Part shown: positions 46,850 through 57,119 of the stretch, piece by piece | Position numbering within the stretch: position 1 is the stretch's first letter | Layout: every line of letters starts with the position of its first letter | Assembly: GCA_021292105.1 (NCBI GenBank) | Contig: CM037865.1 | Span: 65,779,630 to 65,843,629, forward strand | DNA length: 64,000 bases | Direction: 5' to 3' | Origin: Anadara kagoshimensis | Lineage: Eukaryota; Mollusca; Bivalvia; Arcoida; Arcidae | The notes under the pieces: generated by a model | What the model was told of the DNA's origin: nothing | Database searches by the model: none | Seen by the model: the letters and a program-made list of their open reading frames with translations, nothing else | Made by a program: the position numbers and the translations under genes

Positions 46850-48097
46850 AAAACAAGGTAATGTCTCTTTTCAAGGTTGCAAAAATATTTAGTACTTTTT
46901 TCCCCTTCTACTTTCCATTTCGCCTTTGCCCGCATTATTAGACCCCTTACTTTTTCCTCCCGTAAAGCCCTTAATTCCATTTCGATTTTTTCAATATCCC
47001 TTGTGTTTTGTAATGATTCATTTCGGTATAATTCTTTCAATTTATCTTCTAAATTTTTCTCTTTTTTGTCATGTTGCTTTTTAATGTGGGAAGAATAAGA
47101 TATAGTTTTACCCCTGATCATCAATTTTATTGTTTCCCAAAGCAGTTGATCATCAATAGTGTAGGTGGGATTTCCATTTTCCCCAACCCCTGTAAAATAT
47201 TGGTTTACTGTTTCATTTATACACTGTTTCACGATCTGAATATACTCTTTGCTATTTAACAAACTGTTATTAAATTTCCAGGTGCCCCGCCCCCTCTTAT
47301 TTTCTATAAAATTTAAGGTAATATTAACCGGCGAGTGGTCTGATCTATATGCGAAATCAATATCTGCGCTCAGAATATACGGTTGTAAATCGGAAGAAAT
47401 CAAAAAGTAATCTAGTCTGCTAAGTTTTTTGAAGGGGCCTCTCCATGTATATCTCTTCACCTCTGGGTTAATTTCCCTCCATACATCAATCAAATCAAGT
47501 TCGGACATACACTCGTGAATTTTTTGCTGAGATTTAGGGTTGTTGTTTTTAACATAGTTAAGAGTATCGGTTTCATAATTTTGACATTAAAATCCCCACC
47601 CATTATTACAGATGATTTATAAAAAAAAAAAGTTTATTTTTCAATTTATTAAAGAAGTCTGGGTTATCTTGATTCGGACCATAAATCGCCACCAAAGTAA
47701 TATTATGTCCTTGAATTTTTACATCTAAAATGAGAAAGTTTCCTTCTGGGTCATGAATTTGATTTAAAACTTCATATTCGAAACTGTTTTTAAATAATAT
47801 CGCCACTCCCCGACTGTTACTAGAGTGAGAGCTAAACCATGCTACATATCCCCATTCATTTTTCCAACAATGTTCTACCTCTTTTGTACAGTGTGTATCT
47901 ATTAAGAATATGATATCATATTTATCTTTATATCTTGAAAATATATCTCTTCTTTTAATTGTATCTGAAAATAGACCCCGACAATTAACGCTTCCAATTT
48001 TTAAACTACCCAGCATTTCGTAAAAGTGACATTGATTTGACATAAAAAATACAATGGGAAAGATAGAGATATATTGAGAAGTATAATAAGTTTTCAA
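46850..48097 (-). CDS. LINE ORF2 N-terminus, APE endonuclease
   Basis: Positions 48097-47606 encode KIGSVNCRGLFSDTIKRRDI, DIIFLIDTHCTKEVEHCW, GVAILFKNSFEYEV and ITLVAIYGPNQDNPDFFNKL. A frameshift at a run of A/T (about 47620) leads to GGDFNV (catalytic Asp and Asn). A further shift at about 47510 leads to LIDVWREINPEVKRYTWRG, LSRLDYFLISSD and YRSDHSPVNITL (catalytic His). It ends EKSTKYFCNLEKRHY at the deletion. It nicks target DNA in target-primed reverse transcription. Confidence 0.8.
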
Positions 48098-48271
48098 ACG
48101 ATTTTAATTTTGATGCGATGAACATAATGAAAGATCTGATATTTTGTTCTTTAAGTCTAGAAGACCCCACCTAAACCCGTTTTCACGGCTTCCTCTGATC
48201 CACCTTTTATTTACACCATAGCCCATTGTAGTACACATTTCAGCTCATAATTTACATATTTATATACTTTG

Positions 48272-48274
<3 letters not shown>

Positions 48275-48323
<49 letters not shown>

Positions 48324-48569
48324 ACATATACATATACACACACACATATACATATACATATGCATACATATATATACATGTGTGCATGTGTGTGCACACA
48401 CACATAGGTTCAGAATATATATACATGCATATATACACATATATACATATACACACACATGCATACACAAGTACACATGACCATACATGTGTTATGTATT
48501 ATGGATTAATATATAAAACACTAATTACCTCATGTTCATGATCTGCCGCAGTCCCCCCCCCCCCCCCCG
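48275..48569. repeat. (TA)n, mixed alternating purine-pyrimidine tract and poly(C)
   Basis: (AT)n at 48275-48316, then ACACATATACAT-type alternation to about 48475, and 16 C in a row at 48553-48568. Long frames here are simple-sequence translations. Confidence 0.9.
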
Positions 48570-48989
48570 CTCTCGTCCAGCCATGTTACAATTGACAAAG
48601 TAGAACCTATCAGTTATCTATATCTATATTGTAATATTATAACATAGACATATTAGAAATGTATACCAAATATAGGTATTTATAACATTATTATTTTAAT
48701 ATAATGATGATGACTGAACAGCCTTCGAAATCAAGTGCAGGCGAGAGAGAGAGAGAGAGGGGGGGGGAGTGATGAGAAATGATGCAGTATCGCATCAAGC
48801 ATTATGCAATTATATTCACGCAGTCAAGTTTAGCAATAGGTAATATACTGTGATCACGTTTACCTTTTGTAGAATGTACAAAAACAAAAATTCTATTAAA
48901 TATAATGGTCGAACCAAACACTTAGTATATACATTCATTCGGTTACCTGCACATTTTTGGAGATAAAAAAAAAAGAAAATAACAATCAT

Positions 48990-49447
48990 CTACTGATGAA
49001 ATCCATAGTAAACATTTTCTGATCTAAGTCTCATAAGTAGCTCTCCAAAATGATTTTTACCGCGCCCCATATACCCCGTTCCCCAGAAATCGTGTACAAC
49101 ATTATGGACAAGTTTTGCTTTTCTAGTATTCAATAAGGCTATTCTAAATTCTCGCACCTGTTCAAATTTTAGACACAATATATTAAACATAATTTCTGAT
49201 TTTTGTTTTTCCCAGGTGGACGAAAGTTCTGACTTCTTAATACATTTTGACAATCCTTTGGCTTCTTTTGCTGAATTCGCTTTTTTTATATAATCAGCTA
49301 GACTTGAATAATTATGAAAAATGGCTTTTTTGTATTGATACAAGTGTTCAGCACTTTTAAACAATTCATCACTTTCTTTAATTCTACATGGGTAAAAATT
49401 AGACATCTCGCTTTCTGATCCTTTTACATAAAGCACGCTGTCCAAGC
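48990..49447 (-). CDS. NADAR-domain (YbiA-like) N-glycosidase, 3' terminal exon
   Basis: An acceptor, TATATTTTGCAG, ends at 49448. The exon starts in phase 1 at 49447 and runs about 152 codons to a stop at 48990. It reads LYVKGSESEMSNFYPCRIKE, SAEHLYQYKKAIFHN, KKANSAKEAKGLSKCIKK, IMFNILCLKFEQVREFRIAL, then DFWGTGYMGRGKNHFGELLM and RLRSEN. The SNFYP, EHLYQYKK and WGTGxxGxGxNxFGxLLMxxR strings are the NADAR signature; the family cleaves N-glycosidic bonds in ADP-ribose-related or riboflavin-pathway compounds. The whole domain is in this exon and undamaged, so it is probably a living gene. No 5' exon was recognised upstream (49448-50100), so the start is unknown. Confidence 0.75.
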
Positions 49448-49817
49448 CTGCAAAATATATAAATAGCCTGTGTTAGGTGCTTGATTAACGTGATGAAAGT
49501 TGGGTAACAAACACTAACATTTTATGGATACTATGTACCCGTTTACGGATTATAATTTTTTCTTCTTCAGAAAGTTTAGTATGCATTTGATTATGTTTCA
49601 CATCAGTAAAAGAAATATTATTTTGGTAATTTTATGTTTAGCTATTCCGTACGATATAGTTATAGAATATCACAGTCATAATACGGGTGTACAAACTATA
49701 TAGGCCGTATATACAGTATAATACAGTATATAGTGGTATACCTTTGAACAGGTAAAAAAAAACGATAGAAGCGTGCAGGTAAAATTCTTTCCCTTGTCAC
49801 GTGACATTTGTTTATAA

Positions 49818-49828
<11 letters not shown>

Positions 49829-49891
<63 letters not shown>
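49829..49891. repeat. (GA)n microsatellite
   Basis: Uninterrupted GA run of about 31 units in the presumed intron upstream of the NADAR exon. Confidence 0.95.
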
Positions 49892-49893
<2 letters not shown>

Positions 49894-50106
49894 TCATCTA
49901 ATTCTCTAATTAATCATAAGTTTTTTTTTAATGTGTATGTGTGTGTATATCATGTAGGTTCACATACACACACATACACATACATACATATATAAAAATA
50001 TGCACATGTGGTTGTAGCCATACATGAATGATATTGGTATATAAAGTCATTTCTGTGGTCAAAAAGATTATTATTCAACAGTCTACATTCATTGTCACTG
50101 TTTACA

Positions 50107-50371
50107 TCATTTTCTCTGCAATGCCACAAATGGGAATTCTCTTATGTATATAAGTTTATGTTTTTTCCTTTCTGTTTCTGTCATCTGTCTCAGACTTTGG
50201 AGAAGTTTGGTCCTTTCCCTGCTTGCCTCAGGTGGTAGATCAGGCACAATACTGAAACCACACCCCCTTGATAAATTTTTCCCTGCATGCAAGACATCAT
50301 CCTTATCTAGTAGGCTCATAAAGCGAACAATGATGCTTCTTTTATAAACTATTAATAAACTATTATTGTTA
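50107..50371 (-). mobile_element. LINE ORF1-like C-terminal sequence
   Basis: The frame encodes IIVRFMSLLDKDDVLHAGKN, GFSIVPDLPPEASRERTKLL and HKLIYIREFPFVALQ and a stop. The pattern RxIIVRF, then K-x-L-x-x-G-K-x-L, then DLPPE-x-x-x-x-R resembles the C-terminal domain of LINE ORF1 proteins. The assignment is by pattern only. It is fused in frame to the SLC22-like exon at 50373-50445. Confidence 0.4.
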
Positions 50372-50372
50372 T

Positions 50373-50445
50373 ATAATCGTTTTTGATACCATCCAAATCC
50401 ACCAACAATTGATAAAATGTCATCGAACCGCATACCGTCAGCCAT
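50373..50445 (-). pseudogene. SLC22-like transporter first exon, truncated and fused
   Basis: The ATG at 50445 begins MADGMRFDDILSIVGGFGWY and keeps QKRLY; unrelated sequence then follows, so the first membrane helix and the splice donor are lost. It stays in frame with 50107-50371, giving a 112-codon chimeric frame. Partner of 2650-2804. Confidence 0.6.
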
Positions 50446-50830
50446 TTCAGTAACCTAACTAAAGAGTATAGTAATTGCAAGTTGTAACTGATTTTTATGC
50501 TTGACTGGAACACTGCATACAACGGCAGTGACATCGATGAACAGTCCAGCGCAAAAAAATAAATTCACTATTACACTTAGGTTGTTAGTGGTTTTTTACT
50601 GGTTGTTGTAACATTCTACGTGATGTTCGCGGGAATACTGCAACGCCTACGTATTACTGGCTTAGTTACTTAAACCATTAGTGGAACCTTATACTTGACA
50701 ATTGAGTTTTTAGTGTTCACATACCTCTAAACTTCAGCCAATACAACTTTAATCAAGAAACGAGTACTTTGTATCGCTCATACCGAAGTTTAGTTACTGT
50801 GTATCACACTTTTGTTCTACTATTTGTTTA
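50446..50830. repeat. Duplicated 5' flank, left part
   Basis: Aligns with 2805-3210. Interrupted at 50832 by a LINE and continued at 52721. Confidence 0.75.
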
Positions 50831-50981
50831 TTTATTATTATTTTTTTTTATTTATTTATTTTTGTTAGCTCTCATTAACTTATACAACGTACATACATAA
50901 TATATAAATATGTCCAAAATACATATTATACACACAAAAAGAAGACTGCAATTATATACAAGTGGAGACTTGCTAAATACA

Positions 50982-51138
50982 TTCGACCCTGTCTATAAAA
51001 ACCTCCAAAAGGAATCACTAAAAGTAGCCCACGTGGCTTTTAAAAAATGGGAACAAAAAACGTTTAACATACAATTGTACTGGCCTCTATAATCAGGTGA
51101 CCCTTATATAGAGGTGGCCTTCAAGGCAGGTCAGACTG
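50982..51138. mobile_element. MITE-like element, copy 3
   Basis: TTCGACCCTGTCTATAAAAA at the left and GAGGTGGCCTTCAAGGCAGG at the right are imperfect complements and match the two copies near 43600 and 44000. Inserted in the LINE 3' region. Confidence 0.45.
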
Positions 51139-51317
51139 CATATATATATATATATACAAAACAAAATTATACCAATTCAAAAAATAGCAAAAAAGTATTA
51201 TTCTAATTAGGTTAAACAGAATTGTAAAGTTTACTCCAGAGGTTTTCATATTCAATAAACTGATTCTTACTATACATAATATTATGTTTCATAATGATTA
51301 TTTTGTTTTTAAAAGGA

Positions 51318-51629
51318 GTTTAAAACCCTCTAAGTTTATGCAGTTAATGCATTTGCCTAGTTTTAATGCATGAATAAAGAATTTTGCTATCAATATACAA
51401 TAATTTAATTGTGGAGAAGAATTTTCCTAATATAAACCAAAAATTACATCATAACATGTAAGAGAGATACTTGTTTAAAACCCTCTAAGTTTATGCAGTT
51501 AAAGCATTTGCCTAGTTTTAATGTATGAATAAAGAATTTTGCTATTAATATACAATAATTTAATTGTGGAGAAGAATTTTCCTGATATAAACCAAAAATT
51601 ACATCATAACATGTAAGAGAGATACTTGT
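51318..51629. repeat. 155-bp tandem duplication inside the LINE
   Basis: GTTTAAAACCCTCTAAGTTT starts at 51318 and again at 51473; the two units are nearly identical. 155 is not a multiple of 3, so the LINE C-terminus is frameshifted. Confidence 0.9.
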
Positions 51630-52709
51630 TCGGTTGATTTTGTTCCACCAATTTTCAAAAGTTTTCCAAAATACTTCTAAAGTTTTACAGAAATAAAATT
51701 TGTGCACAATTGTATCTAGTTCATTACAATATGTACAATTGGGGCTATTTGAGATTCCCATTTTAAAAAGTAGTTTGTTGTGACTTATAATTCTGTGTAT
51801 GATTTTAAATTGAAATTCTTGCAATTTTGTATCTAATGCACATTTAAACGGGAGTCTAAATATAAGTTTCCAATTATCATGTTCGATTTGAAATATTTCT
51901 GACCATTTACCTACACAAGTAGGAGTTTCATGAATAGTTTCAATAAAGGCCCAATAAAAATCTTTACATGACATTTTCAAAATATTAACCTGTGTACTTT
52001 TCATTTTTAAGATTAAATTAGTATCATTTATGTTTGGGACAGTTTTATTCTTGAGATATTCTTTCCATGTTTTAGGGATAGCATTTAAAATGCTCATATA
52101 TTCTAAAAAAATTGTATTAAACTCAAAGCGTTGACATAGAGAAGTATGTGTTAAAAAATTCCCAGAAGAATCTAGTAAATCTGATATATAAGTAATGCCA
52201 CTTTCATACCATTTTTTAAAGAAAATTACCTTTTTACCTATTTTATTATTATCATTAAACCATAATACTTCTTTGTGTATTATTGGAAAAATCATATTAT
52301 CATCAAGTGATCTTAATTCCATCCAGTAGTGAAGTAAATCTCTATAAAACGATGATAAGGGAATGCCGAGTTTTTCAATACAGCATCTGGATTGGAGAAG
52401 ATGAATAAGAGAAATATTTTTAAAATATGAATGAAATAATTGTTTCCATTTTGATGCTTGAGGACTTAAGTAACGTTTTATCCAAGATAATTTCAAAGCC
52501 TTCACCTGATATTCAAAATTGGGATATTTAAACCTCCATTCTCTATTAATTTAATCATTGTGTTTTTCTTAATCTTATGAATAGAAGATTTCCATATAAA
52601 ATTGTCTATTACTGCTTGTACATCTTTAATGAAGTTTGTTGGAACAGATATTAAACCACTTTGATATACTAATTTCGATAGTGCTAGCGATTTTACAATT
52701 TGGATTATT

Positions 52710-53000
52710 CTATTTGTTTATATGGTAATTCAATTCATGCAAAATAAGCAAACCCCAGGTTGCTAGGATAGCTGGCTGCTATCCTATAGAAACCTGAATG
52801 TAACTCTCGACACCTACATGTATTGTGGGTTAATTAAGCTAATTTTGGGTTTCCTCTTTGCTATCCCATATATTATAATAGTCGTTATTATTATATTCTT
52901 TATTGTCTTATAATTAAGAGTATATTAATAATAATAAACATGTTTAAAGGACAATATTCCATTATGTTATGAAAGCAGAATATATGCATATGTATATATA
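52710..53000. repeat. Duplicated 5' flank, right part
   Basis: Continues the copy interrupted at 50830 and aligns with 3200-3480 (TAATAGTCGTTATTATT, AAAGGACAATATTCCATTAT). Confidence 0.75.
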
Positions 53001-53172
53001 TGAGTAGAGTGAAAGCTTTGGGCATCACCTATAGAACCTGTTTTCGCGCATAGTAAGATTTTGCGGCTTTGTGGATGTACCGTGGGGCATTTACCAAGAA
53101 CCTGTCTCTGTCTTTTGAAGTGATATTGTAGAAAATATATCTACCCAACAATAGCGAGAGAAATTTTATTTT

Positions 53173-53580
53173 ACTGATGAGGAATTGTATTTCGAAACGG
53201 CCGTCTAGTGCTGTAAAATTAAAACTGGTATAATATGTAATTTAAACCCCTGAGCCAATATCTCTGCTGGTGGCTGGTGCCTCGAGGATATCACCAACTC
53301 AGTAGGCAATAATTTCGTATTATTGTCCGAAATATACTATAATTGTCGAAATTTCCTGCAAGTTAAAATTTGAAATTTCTCAAAAACTAAGGTATACTCC
53401 CTCATGCAAAGTATTTCCTGATCTTAATTTGGTAAAATATATTTTGGTCCTTTGGGGTAGCTTTTAACATCTTTAAAATAATTTTCGTTTCATAACTTTG
53501 GTCCAAGCACTACTGATGAGGAATTGTATTCCGAAACGGCCGTCTAGTGCTGTAAACTTAAAATTGGTATAATATGTAAT
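53173..53580 (+). mobile_element. Retrozyme-like tandem dimer
   Basis: One complete 339-nt monomer (53206-53544, cleavage site to cleavage site) between two hammerhead motifs whose CTGATGA cores are at 53174 and 53513. The left motif lacks the 5' strand of stem I; the right one is intact. The unit is non-coding and ends TGGTATAATATGTAAT at 53565-53580. Tandem units separated by self-cleaving ribozymes are what retrozymes look like after copying of a circular or multimeric RNA. Confidence 0.85.
53506..53551 (+). ncRNA. Hammerhead ribozyme, type I, intact (copy g)
   Basis: Stem I AGCACTA/TAGTGCT, perfect 7 bp. Core CTGATGA 53513-53519. Stem II GGAAT/ATTCC with loop TGT, perfect 5 bp. GAA 53533-53535. 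Stem III AC/GT with loop GGCC. Cleavage after C53544. Every invariant position is present. Confidence 0.93.
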
Positions 53581-53599
53581 TACTAAAATTGTCAAAGTA

Positions 53600-53860
53600 T
53601 ACACTAAAAATAAGTTTATATTCATTGATGATATAACACCAGAATTCATTCCTTAGCTCTTCTGTATAAACACACGAGCGAGAATAGTATGTGTGTCATC
53701 ACATCATTGTACATATTACCTCGCCGATGACACAATTAAACTCTTACTAACATGTTCATCACAAAATGCACACCATCCCTGTAATCTGAGTAGAAATAAA
53801 CGGATTTCCACAACAGATGTATTTCTAGACTGATGTAAATTGTTTTAATGTGTTTCCTTA
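53600..53860. other. Unassigned sequence between ribozyme units
   Basis: Not part of the 339-nt unit and not seen elsewhere in the window. No coding signal. Confidence 0.4.
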
Positions 53861-53940
53861 GCTGATTTTGGAAAAATATATTTTGGTTCTTTAGGTTCCT
53901 TTTCAGTCTCTTGGAGAAAAAAGTTCATAATTTTGGTCAA

Positions 53941-53986
53941 AGCACTACTGATGAGGAATTGTATTCCGAAACGTTCGTATAGTGCT
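53941..53986 (+). ncRNA. Hammerhead ribozyme, intact variant with GTA site (copy h)
   Basis: Same stems I and II as copy g. Stem III is AC/GT with loop GTTC, and the cleavage triplet is GTA, which the NUH rule allows. The body upstream (about 53870-53940) is a short right-hand part of the unit. The differences keep the fold. Confidence 0.88.
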
Positions 53987-54019
53987 GTAAAATTAAGACA
54001 GAAATAGTATGTAATTTAA

Positions 54020-54680
54020 TGATACTAAATTCAGTCTGTTCATTTTTGCCAACCACTTTGACTGCGACTTTAAAAAAAATGGTTAGAAAAACGTGCTGTT
54101 TTTTCCATTTATTCTTTGTTTGGGAATTACCCCGTTTTCAAAAAGTCTATATGATGCTTTTACGCAACTCTAAAAATATCTGGAATGTAACATTTTGTGT
54201 TTGTGTTTGTCTATTGTCATTTAATAGAAACATATACATTCCGGTTACAAAAATTGCCTTGGTAGTGCGAGAGACTCAATTTCAATCAAATTTCCACAAA
54301 ACAGTAGTTTTTCTCATCTATTTGACCTTCAATTTATGTCCATCGGAATGTAGCAAAACACATATTTGACTTCACTCTACTATCAAATCCTTGAATCGAA
54401 TTTGCAACAAATCTATGCACGAGCGATCCAACATCAAAATTTTGGTACATGTCAATAATTGAATTTTGAACCATATAAAGCTCTGGTATATGCTATCATT
54501 CGAACCTTCTTAGCACTTGTAGCAGAATTTAGTGCACAAGGGTGGACACCTGATCTGATAAGAATCATAGCACTGGATCTCAGTGTTTGACATGTGTTTA
54601 TTGTTATTTTTCAATTGAATTTCCATCTGCACCAACATGCGTTATCTCTTTAACACTTGGTATAACAATACCCTAAAAGG
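54020..54680. other. No gene recognised
   Basis: A 116-codon frame at 54019-54369 has a Cys/Phe-rich, uneven composition and no recognised motif. It is not called as a gene. Confidence 0.4.
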
Positions 54681-54681
54681 T

Positions 54682-55640
54682 TACTTACTTACTTTGGCTT
54701 TTCGCTCCTCCTGGAACATAGGCCATCAACGATTGCCCTCCATCTCTGCCTGTTTTGTGTAATCTATTCCAGCTGTCTCCAGGTCTTTCCAGTCAGCTTG
54801 ACGTCTGCATCAAGGTCTCGGCGCCATTTATTTCGGGGTCTTCCTCTCTTTCTTTTCCCCTAAGTGCCCGCCTAGTTGTGTCGGTTGCTTGTTTTCTAAG
54901 AGTATGGCCCAGCCAACCCCATCTCCTTCTGAAAATTTCTTCCTCCATTGGTCGCTGATTCGTCTGTTGCCATAGGTTCATGTTCCGTATGGTCTCTGGC
55001 CAGCGTATTGAGATGATACGACGTAGACACCGGTTGACGACGAAGGTCTAAATCTTATTGATCGTTATTTTTGTGGATCATCTCCAGGTCTCTGCTCCAT
55101 ACAATAGCACTGATTTGACGTTGGAGTTTGGTATAGCGACTGAATACTTTGGGGCTCCAAACTTTCTTTAATTGGATGAATGCTGCTCTGGCTTTGCTGA
55201 TCCTAGTCTTTACGTCGGCCTCCGTGCCTCCCTGTTTGTCCACTACACTTTCAAGGTATGTGAAGGAATCTACTTCCTCTAGTGATTCATCATCCAGTTT
55301 TACTGTTTCATTACTAGTGGTGTTGACCTTGAGGATCGTCGTCTTTATTTTATGGATGTTAAGTCCTACCTGTGCTGAGGTGTCCTTCAATAATGAAGAC
55401 TTTTCCAGTATCTGGCTATGTGTGTGTGTGACAGGAGTACCAGGTCATCTGCGAAGTCGAAGTCATCAAGTTGGTTCCACAATGTCCACTGGATGCCATT
55501 TATCTTTCCATATGTTATGGTGCGCATGATCCAGTCTAAGGCTAGAAGGGACAGAAAGGGCGAGAGGAGGCAACCTTGTCTTACTTCTGTCCTGACCTGG
55601 AAGCTTACATTAACGTCATTAATCAGCTTATATTGGCGTA
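54682..55640 (-). mobile_element. RTE-like LINE, C-terminal part
   Basis: On the minus strand: RT motif B (TEVRQGCLLSPFLSLLALDW), motif C in altered form (FDFADDLVLLSHT), VGLNIHKIKTTILKVNT, VDSFTYLESVVDKQGGTEAD, KARAAFIQLKKVW, then after shifts [20 protein letters not shown]. This is the standard end of RTE-type ORF2. It ends in an AAGTAAGTAAGT tail (complement at about 54682-54697). 5'-truncated near 55640 and frameshifted. Confidence 0.8.
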
Positions 55641-55744
55641 GCTAGGTAAAAAATGATGTAGATTCAATTAAGAATGAAATTTTGTGTCAAAGATATGCAT
55701 GGGGTCGGGGGGCAGAAAACCCCCTAAAAAGACCTAATTCATAT

Positions 55745-56560
55745 CTAAAAAAAACAAAAACCGAAGCAAAGTAAAAAGTGAAACTGTAAACCAATTTTCG
55801 AAACAAGCGAATTTCTACCAGGGATGTGAGACCGGGTTCTCCGGAAGAGTAAGCGCCTAGCTAGATACACCCCACATGTGTAATCAAAATTGTGTGAAAG
55901 AAACCTGGAACTACAGAACTTCATATATCAGGGCAATCATGGACACCGACACCAAATAAAAAATACTGTGATGACGGCCATAAAACTTATTGAGGGCCTT
56001 GATAAGCCTAGGTTTGCAATATCTCTTGGTCAACAATTTATTTGCAAGCAGCCTGCTTCATTGTACAGAGTCTCTGTAGTGGGAACAAGCTCAGCCATAG
56101 GGAAACAAATACACCATAATCAGAAAAAGCAGGTCTATTGCTGCATAGAAAAGGACAGTTAACAATTGAAAATTTAAGTCATCACGTTTGTCATTAAGTT
56201 TAAAATGTAGCCTTTCTTGGGCGTCATAATTGAGGTATAAGTATTAATATGAAGCTGAGGAATCACTCGTATCTTTTATTTCAAGCTCACTAGGATAGAC
56301 GACATTCACATACTCTCCAATTTAGGATTGTTAATAGACCAAACGTCATATCTTTTTGCATATCTGTATGTGGAGTTGAATTCTCTTCAGATTTTACAAG
56401 GTTCTGCATATATTCTGCTTCATTAAGAATAAAGAAAAAAATCAGCAAGCAATGGTGCACAGTTTGTAGCCATTGGTATACCGATTGTTTGCTGGAAAAA
56501 TTATAGAATCAAACACAACAAATATGTAATTTATTAAAAACTCCAACATTTTGGAGTCTA
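55745..56560 (-). mobile_element. PLE fragment, RT motifs B and C to 3' end
   Basis: Minus strand, from the NKLHICCV-like start at 56550 through motif B (GIPMATNCAPLLADF), motif C remains, DDLNFQLLT-like, thumb and most of the 3' UTR. The right part (56095-56560) pairs with 3493-3966 in the large duplication; the left part is present only here. Multiple frameshifts. Confidence 0.75.
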
Positions 56561-56572
56561 TATAGTCTATTA

Positions 56573-56902
56573 TTGCTCGGCTTTTTGGACGTAGAGGAAA
56601 CATTGTTACGACAGAGAAAATTCATTCTTTCGAATTTACTTAAGACCCTTTTGTCCAGTTCTAAACAACCGCCATGGCTTTATTATGATAAAGAGGATAA
56701 AATTATAAATATAGAAGTTATTTTGTGTTGCTTTTGTCACGGAATACTTCAATATCTGAAGGTTTATTCTATTTACCAACATTATGATTTTAGGCACTAT
56801 CTGGCAAAGAGAATTTTATTTTCGATGAGTACGAAATACATTACAGATAGCAAAACAAATATAAAATTTTCTACTTTGGACGGGTACTGGAATAAGTGTT
56901 AA
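56573..56902 (+). CDS. Unrecognised 110-codon frame
   Basis: Reads LDVEETLLRQRKFILSNLLK, KQPPWLYYDKEDKIINIEV, then LCCFCHGILQYL and SKTNIKFSTLDGYWNKC. The PPWLYYDKED string followed by a Cys pair faintly recalls TTF-type zinc fingers of hAT-related proteins, but the fit is poor. The counterpart at 4075-4400 is destroyed by indels, so the frame is not under common constraint. It could be a transposon relic. Confidence 0.25.
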   Translation: MLGFLDVEETLLRQRKFILSNLLKTLLSSSKQPPWLYYDKEDKIINIEVILCCFCHGILQYLKVYSIYQHYDFRHYLAKRILFSMSTKYITDSKTNIKFSTLDGYWNKC

Positions 56903-57119
56903 GTGAAGCGATATAGCGCTATAACATGCTTCCTTCTATCCAACTATGCAATCCATAAATGCATAAAATAAGCCTTAGTTAAAACAACCTGTTTATGTTT
57001 ATGTAAAATTGATAAATAATTTCAGGAAAGTTTTACATAAAAGGCAAGGGCAATATAGATTGAGGACAAATGTCATGAAATGAAAAACTGCTTTTGACAA
57101 TCAACATGTTTTAACTTAC

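Larger units (their letters stand above)
44862..48110 (-). mobile_element. Tx1/L1-like LINE, near full length in ORF2, RT palm deleted
   Basis: Runs on the minus strand from about 48110 to a poly(A) (T run at 44862-44872) preceded by AATAAAA. Order: APE endonuclease, linker (KRGRGTWKFNNSLLNSKEY), a large internal deletion at about 46850, RT from just before motif B, and the C-terminal Cys/His domain. The GRGTWKFN string and domain order are typical of the L1/Tx1 group. No ORF1 was found upstream. Target duplications were not identified. Confidence 0.8.
50832..52709 (-). mobile_element. Tx1/L1-like LINE, 5'-truncated, 12-bp target duplication
   Basis: CTATTTGTTTAT flanks it at 50820-50831 and 52710-52721. 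ORF2 C-terminal half: 52505-51444 contains ALKLSWIKRYLSPQASKW, HKEVLWFNDNNKIGKKVIFF, AIPKTWKEYLK and a zinc-binding CTYCNELDTIVHKFYFC. Homology reaches 52700 in a shifted frame (FIWKSSIHKIKK). The authentic end of the protein is near 51212 (FIEYENLWSKLYNSV), but a 155-bp tandem duplication now ends the frame early. A/T-rich tail at 50831-50866. A different family or older copy than the LINE at 44862. Confidence 0.8.

Noticed and set aside
48211..48541. Overlapping frames of Tyr/Ile/His/Val repeats on both strands
   Set aside because: Simple-sequence (TA)n and (CA)n DNA read in all frames.
48990..49030. CTACTGATGAAATCCATAG near 48991 as another hammerhead
   Set aside because: It has CTGATGA but no GAAA core and no stem partners, and it overlaps the end of the NADAR coding exon.
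54019..54369. 116-codon frame behind a hammerhead motif
   Set aside because: No recognisable motif, Cys/Phe-rich and no splice or homology support; probably chance.
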